Shown here piece by piece: positions 23,207 to 31,186 of a stretch of 64,000 nt of DNA. The translations under genes and the position numbers were made by a program. This stretch comes from a bacterium (GTDB lineage Bacteria; 4484-113; JAFGCY01). The stretch covers positions 1 through 64,000 of the forward strand of contig JADZFO010000007.1 in assembly GCA_020849855.1 (NCBI GenBank), read 5' to 3'. Position 1 is the stretch's first letter, and the number at the start of each line of letters is the position of its first letter. The notes beneath the pieces were generated by a model that ran no database searches, was not told the DNA's origin, and was given only the letters and a program-made list of their open reading frames with translations.

Positions 23207-25336
23207 TTAATCGAGAGGGTTATAAATCTGGATCAGGCGGTTCTGCTCACTGACGATGTAGGCGCTCTCAACTCCCAGCGCAAAGGAGGAGAAATAGAAG
23301 GTGTTCTCCCCATCCGCCTCGCGGCTGTCGCTCAGCACCGGGTTGCTGCCCAGGACCGGCGGCTGGCCATAGTCAAGGCTGGCCAGCCAGATCACGCCAT
23401 CGGTATCCGCGATGTAGATCCGCCCGTCCTTGTCCACCGCGGCCCGGCTGTTCACGTCGCCGCTGCCCAGGCTGAGCGTCCAGAAGGGCCCGCTGATCTC
23501 CGGGCTGATGCCGCTGGTGTCAACCGTCACACCGCGCAGCTCGGAGAAGTCCGTCTCGCTGCCGTCCGTGGGCACCGGCTGGACGATGTAGTCCGAATCG
23601 CTGACCCGCGAGGGCCCCGCGACGACCGCGCCGCCCAGGTTATAGCTGTCCTCGCGCAGCCCGGTGCTGGAGTTGATCAGCAGCAGCTGCCCGCTTTCGG
23701 GATAGATGAAAAGCTCGTCGGCCAGCACGCAGCCCCCGGCCAGGTTCAGCGGGGTGCCCAGGTCGCGGTAGCTGGAGTCGGGCAGCTCGGCGCCCGTTAT
23801 CTGGCTCAGGCTGATGCAGTGCTCGACAAAGCCGATGGAGAAGCCGTCAAAGGTGCAGGGCCAGCACAGGGCCCCGTTGTCCGCGTTGAAGGCCGGCTCG
23901 GCGTTAAGGCGGATCGAGCTGTTCAGCGCGCTGTTCTTCCAGGCCTGGCCTCCGTCCTGGTTCAGGGCCATGGGGTGGGCCTGGCCGTCGGCGGTGCAGA
24001 CCAGCACTCCCGCCGGGGCGATGTTCAGCGAGCTGTAAGGCCGGGCGTTCTCGTCCTTCAGGGCGCCCAGGCTGGCCTGGAACTTCAGCGCGCCGGCTGG
24101 CGTGACCCCGAAAAGATAGCCCGTGGACACCGCGGAATTCTTCTGCGCCACCACGAAGTAGGCATTGCCAAGGCTGTCCAGGCAGGGGGCCTGCGGCGGG
24201 CAGACAAAGCTCTTGCCTTCAGGGGCATAGGCATTGCTGTCAAAGCTGTAGCGCAGGCTGACCAGGTCGCTGCTGTAGCTGCGCAGCAGGCCGTCGCGGC
24301 TGAGGGCATAGACATTGCCCTGGCCGTCAATGACCGGCGAGGTACGGTTCGGGCCGTCAGTGCTGCTGGAAAGCAGGACAGAGTTAAAGCCGTCCAGGTT
24401 GGCCGGGCCGCTGCGACTTGTCGTGGTGCCCGAGCCATCCACGCTGCCGCTCATGCGCGGCCACAGCCCCTGCGCCAGCTTGAACTCGGCCGGCAGGCCG
24501 CCGGACGGCGTGGCGCTGGACAGGGCGCTGTAGGCGCTCGAGCCGTCCACATTGCGCGCCTTGAGGGCGAAGAAGTACAGCTCGCCGTTCTGCAGTCCTT
24601 CTATGTTCCACTGCGTGGCCGTCTTGTCCAGGCTCTGGCTCAGCACGGCATTGCTCATGTCAATGCTGCTGCTGTAGAAAACATCAATGCTGTCGGCGCG
24701 GCTGTCGGGATAGCTGTCCCAGCTCAGCTCGGCGCTGCCGTCGCCGGCCAGTGCGCTCAGGCCGCCGGGCGGCGGCAGGGGGGTCAGGTTCTCGACGCGC
24801 AGCTCGGCATGGTTGTAAAGCACAAAGCCGCCGTCGGTGACGATGGCGAAGTAGAAGTAGCCCTGCGGGCTGATATAGCGCGAGGCGCCGTCCCCGAAGC
24901 TGTGGCTGAAGCCGGCAAAGCGCGCCCCGCCGACAGGCGCCCAGCGCTGCTGCTCCCAGTCGCCGAAGTACAGAAAGTAGTCGTTCTGCAGGTCGGTGAT
25001 GAAGAGCTCCAGCTCAGTCAGGCTGTAGCTGGGGGTGAAGGGGCCCACCTGGTAAAGCGCATAGCCCAGGCGGCCCAGGGCGGCCGTGATGGTCAGGTTG
25101 GGCGGGTTGCTGTCAATTCCCAGGCTGGCGTCCGCAAAATCGGCGCTGGGAATGCTGGTCACTTCCTGCAGGGACACGCTGCGGCCGGCCGTGTCAGGGG
25201 CGGCATCCAGCCGGGCCAGGGCAGGCAGTCCGCCGCTGTGTCCTGCAGCCTCCGGGCCGGGAACAGCAGTCCCGCAGGCGCTGAGCACAAGCACTGCCGC
25301 GAGCAGCAGAGCTGCCCGCCAGCGGCCATGGCGCAT
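23207..25336 (-). CDS. Lipoprotein with unnamed domain, Fn3 and PQQ-like propeller repeats
   Basis: A 709-residue lipoprotein. The ATG at 25336 follows GGAACGGAC; an ATG six codons upstream is possible. Lipobox LSAC. Residues about 80-182 hold the same unnamed domain as the lipoprotein at 4209-5486 (YALYQV, YFLYFGDWEQQRW, GYFYFAIVTDGG). An Fn3-like domain follows (PPPGGLSALAGDGSAELSWD, in part; YFFALKARNVDGSS). The C-terminal half has PQQ/quinoprotein-like blades (GNVYALSRDGLLRSY, GRIYIADTDGVIWLA). Probably an exported binding or structural protein. No catalytic residues recognised. Divergent from the rmlA-like gene. Confidence 0.75.
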   Translation of the reverse strand: MRHGRWRAALLLAAVLVLSACGTAVPGPEAAGHSGGLPALARLDAAPDTAGRSVSLQEVTSIPSADFADASLGIDSNPPNLTITAALGRLGYALYQVGPFTPSYSLTELELFITDLQNDYFLYFGDWEQQRWAPVGGARFAGFSHSFGDGASRYISPQGYFYFAIVTDGGFVLYNHAELRVENLTPLPPPGGLSALAGDGSAELSWDSYPDSRADSIDVFYSSSIDMSNAVLSQSLDKTATQWNIEGLQNGELYFFALKARNVDGSSAYSALSSATPSGGLPAEFKLAQGLWPRMSGSVDGSGTTTSRSGPANLDGFNSVLLSSSTDGPNRTSPVIDGQGNVYALSRDGLLRSYSSDLVSLRYSFDSNAYAPEGKSFVCPPQAPCLDSLGNAYFVVAQKNSAVSTGYLFGVTPAGALKFQASLGALKDENARPYSSLNIAPAGVLVCTADGQAHPMALNQDGGQAWKNSALNSSIRLNAEPAFNADNGALCWPCTFDGFSIGFVEHCISLSQITGAELPDSSYRDLGTPLNLAGGCVLADELFIYPESGQLLLINSSTGLREDSYNLGGAVVAGPSRVSDSDYIVQPVPTDGSETDFSELRGVTVDTSGISPEISGPFWTLSLGSGDVNSRAAVDKDGRIYIADTDGVIWLASLDYGQPPVLGSNPVLSDSREADGENTFYFSSFALGVESAYIVSEQNRLIQIYNPLD

Positions 25337-25386
25337 AGTCCGTTCCAAGCACATTCAGCCGCAGTGAGTATAACTGCGGCCCCTGC

Positions 25387-25392
25387 TAACAT
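25387..25392 (+). promoter_or_regulatory. -10 box TAACAT, leaderless geometry
   Basis: TAACAT is separated by six bases from the ATG of the nucleotidyltransferase gene; no ribosome-binding site is present. Confidence 0.45.
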
Positions 25393-25398
25393 CGCTGT

Positions 25399-26172
25399 AT
25401 GAGCTCAGGCAATGCCGACACAGTCAAGGGTATCGTGCTGGCGGGTGGCACCGGCAGCCGCCTCTTCCCGCTGACCAAGGTGACCAACAAGCACCTGCTG
25501 CCGGTGGGGCGCAAGCCGATGATTTACTACCCCATCGAAAAGCTGGTCGAGGCGGGAATCACCGAGATCCTGATCGTTACCGGTACTGAGCACATGGGGG
25601 ATGTAGTCGGCCTGCTGGGCAGCGGCAAGGACTTCGGCTGCCGTTTTACCTATAAGGTGCAGGACGAGGCCGGCGGCATCGCCCAGGCTCTGGGCCTGGC
25701 CGAGAACTTCATCGGCGGCAGCAAGATGTGCGTGATCCTGGGCGACAACATCTTTGAGGACTCCATCGCCGCGGGTGTGGCGTCCTTCCGCTCGGCCCAG
25801 CCGGCGGCTGGCAGCATCGGCTGCGCGCATCTGTTCCTAAAGCCGGTGGAGGACCCCCAGCGCTTCGGCGTGGCGACAGTCGTCCCGGGGCCGGATGGCG
25901 GGCCGGCCGGCGGCCGCATCACCCGCATAGTCGAGAAGCCGGCGCAGCCGGAGAGCGACCTCGCGGTGACCGGCATCTATATGTACGGCCCGGAGGTCTT
26001 CGAGATCGTCCGCACCCTGCGGCCCAGTGGCCGCGGCGAGCTGGAGATATCTGACGTGAACCAGAACTATGTTGAGCGCGGCACCCTGGGCTACTCGCTC
26101 TTTGGCGGCTGGTGGACCGACGCCGGCACCTTCGAAAGCCTGGCCCACGCTAATGTCCTGGTGGGGGGCTAG
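25399..26172 (+). CDS. Sugar-1-phosphate nucleotidyltransferase, short RmlA type
   Basis: Cytoplasmic enzyme of the glucose-1-phosphate thymidylyltransferase family, which makes dTDP-glucose for rhamnose and related sugars. Motifs: GIVLAGGTGSRLFPLT (nucleotide loop), NKHLLPVGRKPMIYYP, GDNIFED (metal site), RFGVATV, VEKPAQPESDLAVTGIYMY, WTDAGTFESL. At 257 residues it lacks the C-terminal dimer extension of long RmlA proteins (about 290). No rmlBCD genes adjoin. Probably a leaderless transcript. Confidence 0.92.
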   Translation: MSSGNADTVKGIVLAGGTGSRLFPLTKVTNKHLLPVGRKPMIYYPIEKLVEAGITEILIVTGTEHMGDVVGLLGSGKDFGCRFTYKVQDEAGGIAQALGLAENFIGGSKMCVILGDNIFEDSIAAGVASFRSAQPAAGSIGCAHLFLKPVEDPQRFGVATVVPGPDGGPAGGRITRIVEKPAQPESDLAVTGIYMYGPEVFEIVRTLRPSGRGELEISDVNQNYVERGTLGYSLFGGWWTDAGTFESLAHANVLVGG

Positions 26173-26242
26173 GTCCTGAGAATGCATGAACAGCAATGCT
26201 ATGGGCGCTGACGTTGACCTGCCCAGTATGGGAGACAAACCA

Positions 26243-27427
26243 ATGGAAAGGCCAGCGAATTGGCTGGACCGATGGCGGCTGGGTCCGGACAGCGCCATGC
26301 TGCTGAGGCTGACCGCGCGGGCGATGAGACGCTGGTGGCAGCGGCTGGGCTGGTGGCTGCTGGCCGGGAGCCTGCTCTTGGGTTGCCTAAATCTGCTGGA
26401 TGAAACGATGATCGCCACGCTGAAGGCCAACTGGCAGCCGGCGCGGCTGCATCCGCGTTTGTTGAGCAGAGCATCCATAACGCTGTGGAACATGAGCTGG
26501 TTGCTGGCGTCGCTGACCTGGCTGCTGGCGGCGCGCCATGGGCTGGGGCTGGTGCGCACGTCACTGCGTGAGACGGCCAGCGGCGAGGCGCTGCTCCGCA
26601 GCCCCGCGGCCTTTGCGCTGGTGGCCGTGCAGGGTTTGCCGCTGCTGGCGCTGCAGGCGGCGCAGAGCTTGGCCGAGACGCTGCTGCGCGAGAGCGGCGT
26701 GATCATGTCTCCCTGGGGCGCGCTGCATAAACCGGCGCTGGCCCTGCGGCTGAGCGATGATCTTGGCAGTCTGATGGGCTTCAGCAGCCAAACTTTGGTC
26801 CTGGGCCTGTTGCTGGGCTGGCATTTGGTGTTGCACCCGCGCGGACCGGCGATCTGGGGCGCGTTGTTGGGAATCTCGCTGCTGGGCAGCCTGCTGCGAC
26901 TACTGCCGAGCAGCTATGTGCCCTGGGAAGCCTGGAACAGCGCGACGACCAGCGCTGGACTCGCGCTAGGGTTGCTGATCATCGTCGCTCTGCTGCTGAC
27001 GACTACTTGGCGTGCCCGGCGGGCCGCAAACTGGCTGGCGGTCGGCTGGCTGGGCTGCTTTCTCGCCAGCGTAAGCACCGACCAGCTACGGGCCCTGCTC
27101 GAAGCCGCGCCGGCATGGCTGCAAAGCGCGCTGGTGGTGGTGGCCACTTCCCCTAACGCCTTGTTCAGCCTCTTCCCTTGGTTTGGCCTGCGCACCGAGG
27201 GCGTCTATGCCGACCGCGTCTTCCACACCGCGCTGACTTTTCCGCTGCCAGGCGGCCCCGAGATAGCCCTGCCCTGGTGGATGGTGCTGCCGGTGTCTGC
27301 AGCGCAAATGCTTATGCTCTTCTTTTTCTACCGCCTGCTGCTGTGGCTGGCAGGGAGGGTCGAGCAACGGCTGGGGACGGCTAAATATTCTCAACTGCGA
27401 GCCGATAATGAGACTGAAGTCAACTGA
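26243..27427 (+). CDS. Polytopic membrane protein of unknown function
   Basis: About 394 residues with five to seven hydrophobic helices, among them LGWWLLAGSLLLGCL, LVLGLLLGWHLVLH, ALGLLIIVALLLTTTW and MLMLFFFYRLLLWLAG. ATG 26243 follows GGGAG at eight bases; an ATG at 26186 is also in frame. The topology (large loop between helices 2 and 3) recalls ABC-2-type permeases but no family is recognised. It lies 70 bp after the nucleotidyltransferase and may be cotranscribed. Its 3' end contains the sigma-28-type promoter of flgM. Confidence 0.65.
   Translation: MERPANWLDRWRLGPDSAMLLRLTARAMRRWWQRLGWWLLAGSLLLGCLNLLDETMIATLKANWQPARLHPRLLSRASITLWNMSWLLASLTWLLAARHGLGLVRTSLRETASGEALLRSPAAFALVAVQGLPLLALQAAQSLAETLLRESGVIMSPWGALHKPALALRLSDDLGSLMGFSSQTLVLGLLLGWHLVLHPRGPAIWGALLGISLLGSLLRLLPSSYVPWEAWNSATTSAGLALGLLIIVALLLTTTWRARRAANWLAVGWLGCFLASVSTDQLRALLEAAPAWLQSALVVVATSPNALFSLFPWFGLRTEGVYADRVFHTALTFPLPGGPEIALPWWMVLPVSAAQMLMLFFFYRLLLWLAGRVEQRLGTAKYSQLRADNETEVN
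27382..27408 (+). promoter_or_regulatory. Sigma-28 (FliA) type promoter of the flgM operon
   Basis: TAAATATT (27382-27389), an 11-bp spacer, then GCCGATAA (27401-27408). The spacing and -10 match the FliA consensus exactly, and the -35 keeps TAAA and two downstream T residues. It lies inside the end of the membrane-protein gene, about 300 bp upstream of flgM. Confidence 0.7.
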
Positions 27428-27507
27428 TCCAGTCAGTCGCTCCGCGCGGCAGCCTGCGACGGCCGTCCAAGTTCTGCTTGCTTTTTCAGCTTTTCCCAAA
27501 ATTCCCC

Positions 27508-27534
27508 TCAAGCCCCCCTGCCCTGCGCCGATAA
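27508..27534 (+). promoter_or_regulatory. Second possible sigma-28 promoter before flgM
   Basis: GCCGATAA at 27527-27534 with a poorer -35 (TCAAGCCC, four of eight) at 11-bp spacing. Nearer to flgM than the first promoter. Confidence 0.4.
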
Positions 27535-27717
27535 AGCTCTTGGAGAAGTCTAGGCCTGCCAGGATCAGTGAGGTCCGCAGGGCGAAACCGGCTCCTAGTT
27601 TTGGGGAACAGGTGGTTGGCAGCGTTTCTGCTCAGGGCGAAGCCCGGCGTGGTGAGACGCTCCGCGTGACAGCGGGGCGGAAATGCTGGTAAGCTTGGAA
27701 AGGGAAAGGTGACGGAT

Positions 27718-28017
27718 ATGAAAATCGACGACGTACGCGGATTGGTCAGCATCGGGCAGACCGGCCTTGATCCTAAGAAGGCCAAGGTTGATGCGCCCGG
27801 CAAGACTGAGGCGCCGGCTGAGTCCGACAAGGTCGAACTCTCCAGCCAGGCGCAGACGCTGCACGGCATCACGGTCGAGCGCCCCGATCCGGCCGCCCGC
27901 GCCGCCATGGTTGAAGAGCTGAAGCGCCAGGTGGAAGCCGGCACGCTCAGCATCAACCCGGACAAGATCGCCGAAAGCCTCGCGGACAGCCCCGCGCTGT
28001 CCGACCTGCAGGCCTAG
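27718..28017 (+). CDS. flgM: Anti-sigma-28 factor FlgM
   Basis: A 99-residue cytoplasmic regulator that binds the flagellar sigma factor until the hook is complete, then is exported. N-terminal half polar and probably disordered; the C-terminal half holds the conserved sigma-binding helices (SDKVELSSQAQ, RAAMVEELKRQVEAGTLSINPDKIAESLA). ATG 27718 follows AAAGG at eight bases; a GTG three codons upstream is possible. First gene of a flagellar cluster with flgN, flgK and flgL, and preceded by sigma-28-type promoters, which implies feedback. Confidence 0.9.
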   Translation: MKIDDVRGLVSIGQTGLDPKKAKVDAPGKTEAPAESDKVELSSQAQTLHGITVERPDPAARAAMVEELKRQVEAGTLSINPDKIAESLADSPALSDLQA

Positions 28018-28168
28018 CAGCGCGCGGCCCCGGCGCCGCGCCCAGCACAGACCCGCACACTGGCGGCCAGCCGCCGGCCTGCGCGTCCTGATTCAGCACA
28101 GCAACAGCGGCCGCTGGAAGCGGCCTGCGCCCTTGTGCGCGAAAACCAGACCCACGGAGGAGATGGAA

Positions 28169-28702
28169 ATGGAGCAGCGGGAGATTTGTGAGATGAGCGC
28201 ATCGGTAATCGATAACCTCTTTGGCCAGCTGGCAGAGCAGCTTGAGCTGCTGCTCAGCCTGCGCGACCTGGGCCTGCAGAAGCAGGACGCCCTGGTCCGC
28301 TGCCGCCTCGACCAGCTCCAGGGCCTGTCGGAGCGCGAGATCCAGCTCAGCGGCCAGCTGGCCGAGATGGAGGCCCGCCGCCTCAACGCCATCGCCGGCG
28401 TTGCCGCCGAGGGCCTCTTCAGCGAAGGGCCGGAGCCGGACGGCGAAACCCTGGCCCGCCTGATCCAGCGCCTGCCCCTGGTGGAGCAGCCGCGCTTCAT
28501 CAAGCTGCTGCCTGAGTTCAGCGCTGTGACCCGCGAGCTGTCCAGGATCCGCGAGCACAACGAGGCCCTGACTCTCAACCTGCTGGACTACACCGGCATG
28601 GTGATGCGGCTTCTGACCTCCGACGGCCCGGCCAGCCACTACGGCGCCAGCGGCGTGCTGCAGGAGCGCCCCGGCCGCGCCATGCTGGACAGCCGGGTTT
28701 AG
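28169..28702 (+). CDS. flgN: Flagellar export chaperone FlgN-like protein
   Basis: A 177-residue helical protein that should bind FlgK and FlgL before export through the flagellar type III system. The ATG at 28169 follows GGAGGAG; a second ATG two codons earlier is possible. Long amphipathic helices (LFGQLAEQLELLLSLRDLGL, ALVRCRLDQLQGLSEREIQL, LSRIREHNEALTLNLL) and the C-terminal YTG motif fit FlgN. Assignment rests on helices plus position between flgM and flgK. Its stop codon overlaps the left inverted repeat of the four-helix element. Confidence 0.8.
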   Translation: MEQREICEMSASVIDNLFGQLAEQLELLLSLRDLGLQKQDALVRCRLDQLQGLSEREIQLSGQLAEMEARRLNAIAGVAAEGLFSEGPEPDGETLARLIQRLPLVEQPRFIKLLPEFSAVTRELSRIREHNEALTLNLLDYTGMVMRLLTSDGPASHYGASGVLQERPGRAMLDSRV

Positions 28703-29275
28703 GTTACAGGGAACAGGTTACAGGGGACAGGGGAAAGGTTAGAGGTGTGGGAGATTGAAGGCGGGAAGAGAAGCGCGCGCTCCGCAGTATTCCGGCTCAG
28801 CTCAGGATTCTCTTCCTAAGGGCAGTCAGCATCTTGCTGATCTCTACTATCAGGTCAAGCGAGCCGCGTACATCAGCATTGCTCACATATCCCAGTTTGA
28901 CTCCCAGCAGGGCGAAGGTCTCTGTCTCCATTAACGAACCTTTGGCCATTGCCAGGAAATGAGCAAAGTCCTTCCGTGTTGACCTCGCATGTCCTTCGGC
29001 AATGTTGGCCGGAACCGCGGCGGCAGCACGCGTAATCTGGTCAGTCAGCCTGTACATCTCCTGTCTCGGAAAATTTGCGGATAGTTCGTAGATTGCCACC
29101 GTCAGGTCCATAGCTTTTTGCCAAACGATCAGATCGCGATGCGACTCGATTTTCATTCCGTATCCTCACTCAGAGCCTAATAATATCATATACAGTCAAT
29201 AAATGTAATCAACAACTGACTGCAAGGCTCCCTTCAGTCTTATCTGTCACCTGTGCCCTGTCCACTGTAACCTCG
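28702..29275. mobile_element. 0.57-kb element: Avd/S23-like gene between 30-bp inverted repeats
   Basis: Left arm 28702-28731 is built of AGGTTACAG and GGACAG words. Right arm 29245-29274 is its inverse; the two match at about 25 of 30 positions. Between them lies one minus-strand gene for a four-helix bundle protein. The element separates flgN from flgK, which normally adjoin. No target-site duplication or transposase was seen. Confidence 0.6.
28797..29156 (-). CDS. Four-helix bundle protein (S23/IVP family, Avd-like)
   Basis: A 119-residue protein of the family found in 23S rRNA intervening sequences and, as Avd, in diversity-generating retroelements. Signature features: MKIESHRDLIVWQKAMDL, RQEMYRLTDQITRAA (in part), VPANIAEGHAR, DFAHFLAMAKGSL-E, LRKRI. 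Basic helices suit nucleic-acid binding; Avd is a pentamer that binds reverse transcriptase and template RNA. No reverse transcriptase or template/variable repeat is in the window, so this is an orphan. It is antisense to the flagellar operon and flanked by inverted short-word repeats. Confidence 0.9.
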   Translation of the reverse strand: MKIESHRDLIVWQKAMDLTVAIYELSANFPRQEMYRLTDQITRAAAAVPANIAEGHARSTRKDFAHFLAMAKGSLMETETFALLGVKLGYVSNADVRGSLDLIVEISKMLTALRKRILS

Positions 29276-29374
29276 TTCTGAGCTGCTGAGAGTTGCCCAG
29301 CGGCAAAGCCTGCAGAGATGCGAGCTGCAGGCCGATATACCCACCGGGAGATTCTGTTTGGATGGAGGCGGAGC

Positions 29375-31183
29375 ATGATCCGCGGCGCATTCCTGGGGCT
29401 GGAAACCGCGCGCAAAGGCCTGATGGCCGCGCGGGCGGGACTGGACACCACAGGCCACAACATTGCCAATGCCGGGACGGAGGGCTACAGCCGCCAGCGC
29501 GCGGTGACCAGCGCCTCCAGCCCGATCTCGCTGCCCGGGGCCTTCTTCACCCTGCGGCCGGGAATGCTGGGCACCGGGGCGGAGATCATCTCCATCACCC
29601 GGATCCGCAGCCAGTTCGTTGACGCCCAGATCCAGTATGAGGGTTCTGCTTCCTCGCATCTGGGCATGCTGTCCACCGGCCTGCAGCGCGTGGAGGACAT
29701 CTTCGGCGAGCCCGCCGAAGCCCAGTTCTCCGGCCTGATGGACTCCTTCTTCAACGCCTGGGAAGACCTGTCCAACGACCCGGAAAGCCTGGCCGCCCGC
29801 ACCAACCTGCGGGAGGCGGCCCAGGGCCTGACCGACTATGTCAACAACATCGACTTCGCCCTGAAGCGCGAGGTCGAGGACATCAACACCCAGATCCGCG
29901 GCCAGGTGCAGCAGGTCAATACCCTGACGGCGCAGATCGCCGAGGTCAACCGCCAGATCACCCGTTCCGAGACCTCCGGCGCCCGGCTCAGCGTCAAAGC
30001 CAACGACCTGCTGGACAAGCGCGACCAGTTGGTGGAGCAGCTCAGCAAGCTGGTCAATGTCCGCCAGCTGGACAGCCCCGACGGCAGCGTGAACATCCTG
30101 ATGGACGGCCACCCCCTGGTGACCGGCGGCGACGCCCACGAGCTGGTGCTGCGCTCCAAGAGCGCCGACCCCAGCAAGCTGGTGCTGGAGTTCAAGGAGG
30201 GCAACTTCCCGGCCCCGCTGCACAGCGGCGAGATGGGCGGGCTCTTTGAGCTGCGGGATGTCCAGATCCCCGCCGTCCGCGACAAGTTCGCCACCCTGAT
30301 CACGGCCTTCACCAACCAGGTCAACAAGACGCACCAGCAGGGCTATGGCCTTGACGGCACCAAGGGCCGCAACTTCTTTAACGACACCCAGACCCGCTCG
30401 GCCACCGGCACGCTCTTCCTGCCGGCCGGCACCACCCTGGACACCAGCCTGGACAGCCTGGGCATCACCAGCGGCGACTTCTTTATCCAGGGCCAGCGCA
30501 TCGAGATCACCCCGGAAGAGGTGCTGCCCGGCCAGGCGCTGACCCTGCGCGGCCTGCTGCAGCGCATTGAGTCCGCCAGCGTGGACATCCGCGCGGAGCT
30601 GAACCTGGACGCCGGCGCCCCGCGCATCGAGATCAGCCAGTACAACCCGGCCTATGGCACCAACAGCCTGGCGCTTGTCGACGGCAACTCGAACTTCTTT
30701 GAAATCAGCGGCCTGGACAAAGCGGTGGTCAGGGACCTCAGCCTTGACCCGCCTTACGATAATTCGCTGTCCAACTTCCGCCTCAGCACCAGCGTGCTGA
30801 ACAGCCTGGATGCCATTGCCGCCACCGGCGACGACGGCCTGGGCTTCCCAGGCCCCGGTGACAACCGCACGGCTCTGGCCATCGCCGACCTGAAGAACAA
30901 CGCCCAGGCGCTCTTTGGCGCCACCTATGGCGAGTACTTCGAAAGCACCATCGCCATCCTTGGCGCCACGGCCCAGACGGCCGAGCGCAGCGAGGCCAGC
31001 CAGAAGCTGGTGCTGCAGCAGCTTGAGGAGCGGCGCCAGATCATCAGCGGCGTGAACCTCGACGAGGAAGCGGTGCAGCTCATCAAGTACCAGAAGGCCT
31101 TTGAGGCCAGTGCCCGGGCGCTGAGCGCCATCGACGAGACCCTGGACCTGATCGTCAACCGCATGGGAACGGTGGGGAGATAA
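29375..31183 (+). CDS. flgK: Flagellar hook-associated protein 1 (FlgK)
   Basis: A 602-residue protein forming the first hook-filament junction zone, exported by the flagellar type III system. ATG 29375 follows GGAGGCGGAG. N-terminal D0 helix with MIRGAFLGLETARKGL, HNIANAGTEGYSRQR (rod/hook N-terminal motif) and IEGxx-type repeats; the C-terminal helix has SGVNLDEEAVQLIKYQKAFEASARALSA and ends LIVNRMG. Length is within the family's range. Four-base gap to flgL shows cotranslation. Confidence 0.95.
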   Translation: MIRGAFLGLETARKGLMAARAGLDTTGHNIANAGTEGYSRQRAVTSASSPISLPGAFFTLRPGMLGTGAEIISITRIRSQFVDAQIQYEGSASSHLGMLSTGLQRVEDIFGEPAEAQFSGLMDSFFNAWEDLSNDPESLAARTNLREAAQGLTDYVNNIDFALKREVEDINTQIRGQVQQVNTLTAQIAEVNRQITRSETSGARLSVKANDLLDKRDQLVEQLSKLVNVRQLDSPDGSVNILMDGHPLVTGGDAHELVLRSKSADPSKLVLEFKEGNFPAPLHSGEMGGLFELRDVQIPAVRDKFATLITAFTNQVNKTHQQGYGLDGTKGRNFFNDTQTRSATGTLFLPAGTTLDTSLDSLGITSGDFFIQGQRIEITPEEVLPGQALTLRGLLQRIESASVDIRAELNLDAGAPRIEISQYNPAYGTNSLALVDGNSNFFEISGLDKAVVRDLSLDPPYDNSLSNFRLSTSVLNSLDAIAATGDDGLGFPGPGDNRTALAIADLKNNAQALFGATYGEYFESTIAILGATAQTAERSEASQKLVLQQLEERRQIISGVNLDEEAVQLIKYQKAFEASARALSAIDETLDLIVNRMGTVGR

Positions 31184-31186
31184 GTA

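Noticed and set aside
23186-25402. Long plus-strand open frame (738 codons) antisense to the PQQ-like lipoprotein
   Set aside because: High GC makes antisense frames long. The minus-strand product has a signal peptide, Fn3 and propeller repeats; the plus-strand product has Ala/Val/Gly-rich composition and no domain.
28702-29275. Diversity-generating retroelement
   Set aside because: An Avd-like protein is present but there is no reverse transcriptase and no template/variable repeat pair with A-specific differences in the window.
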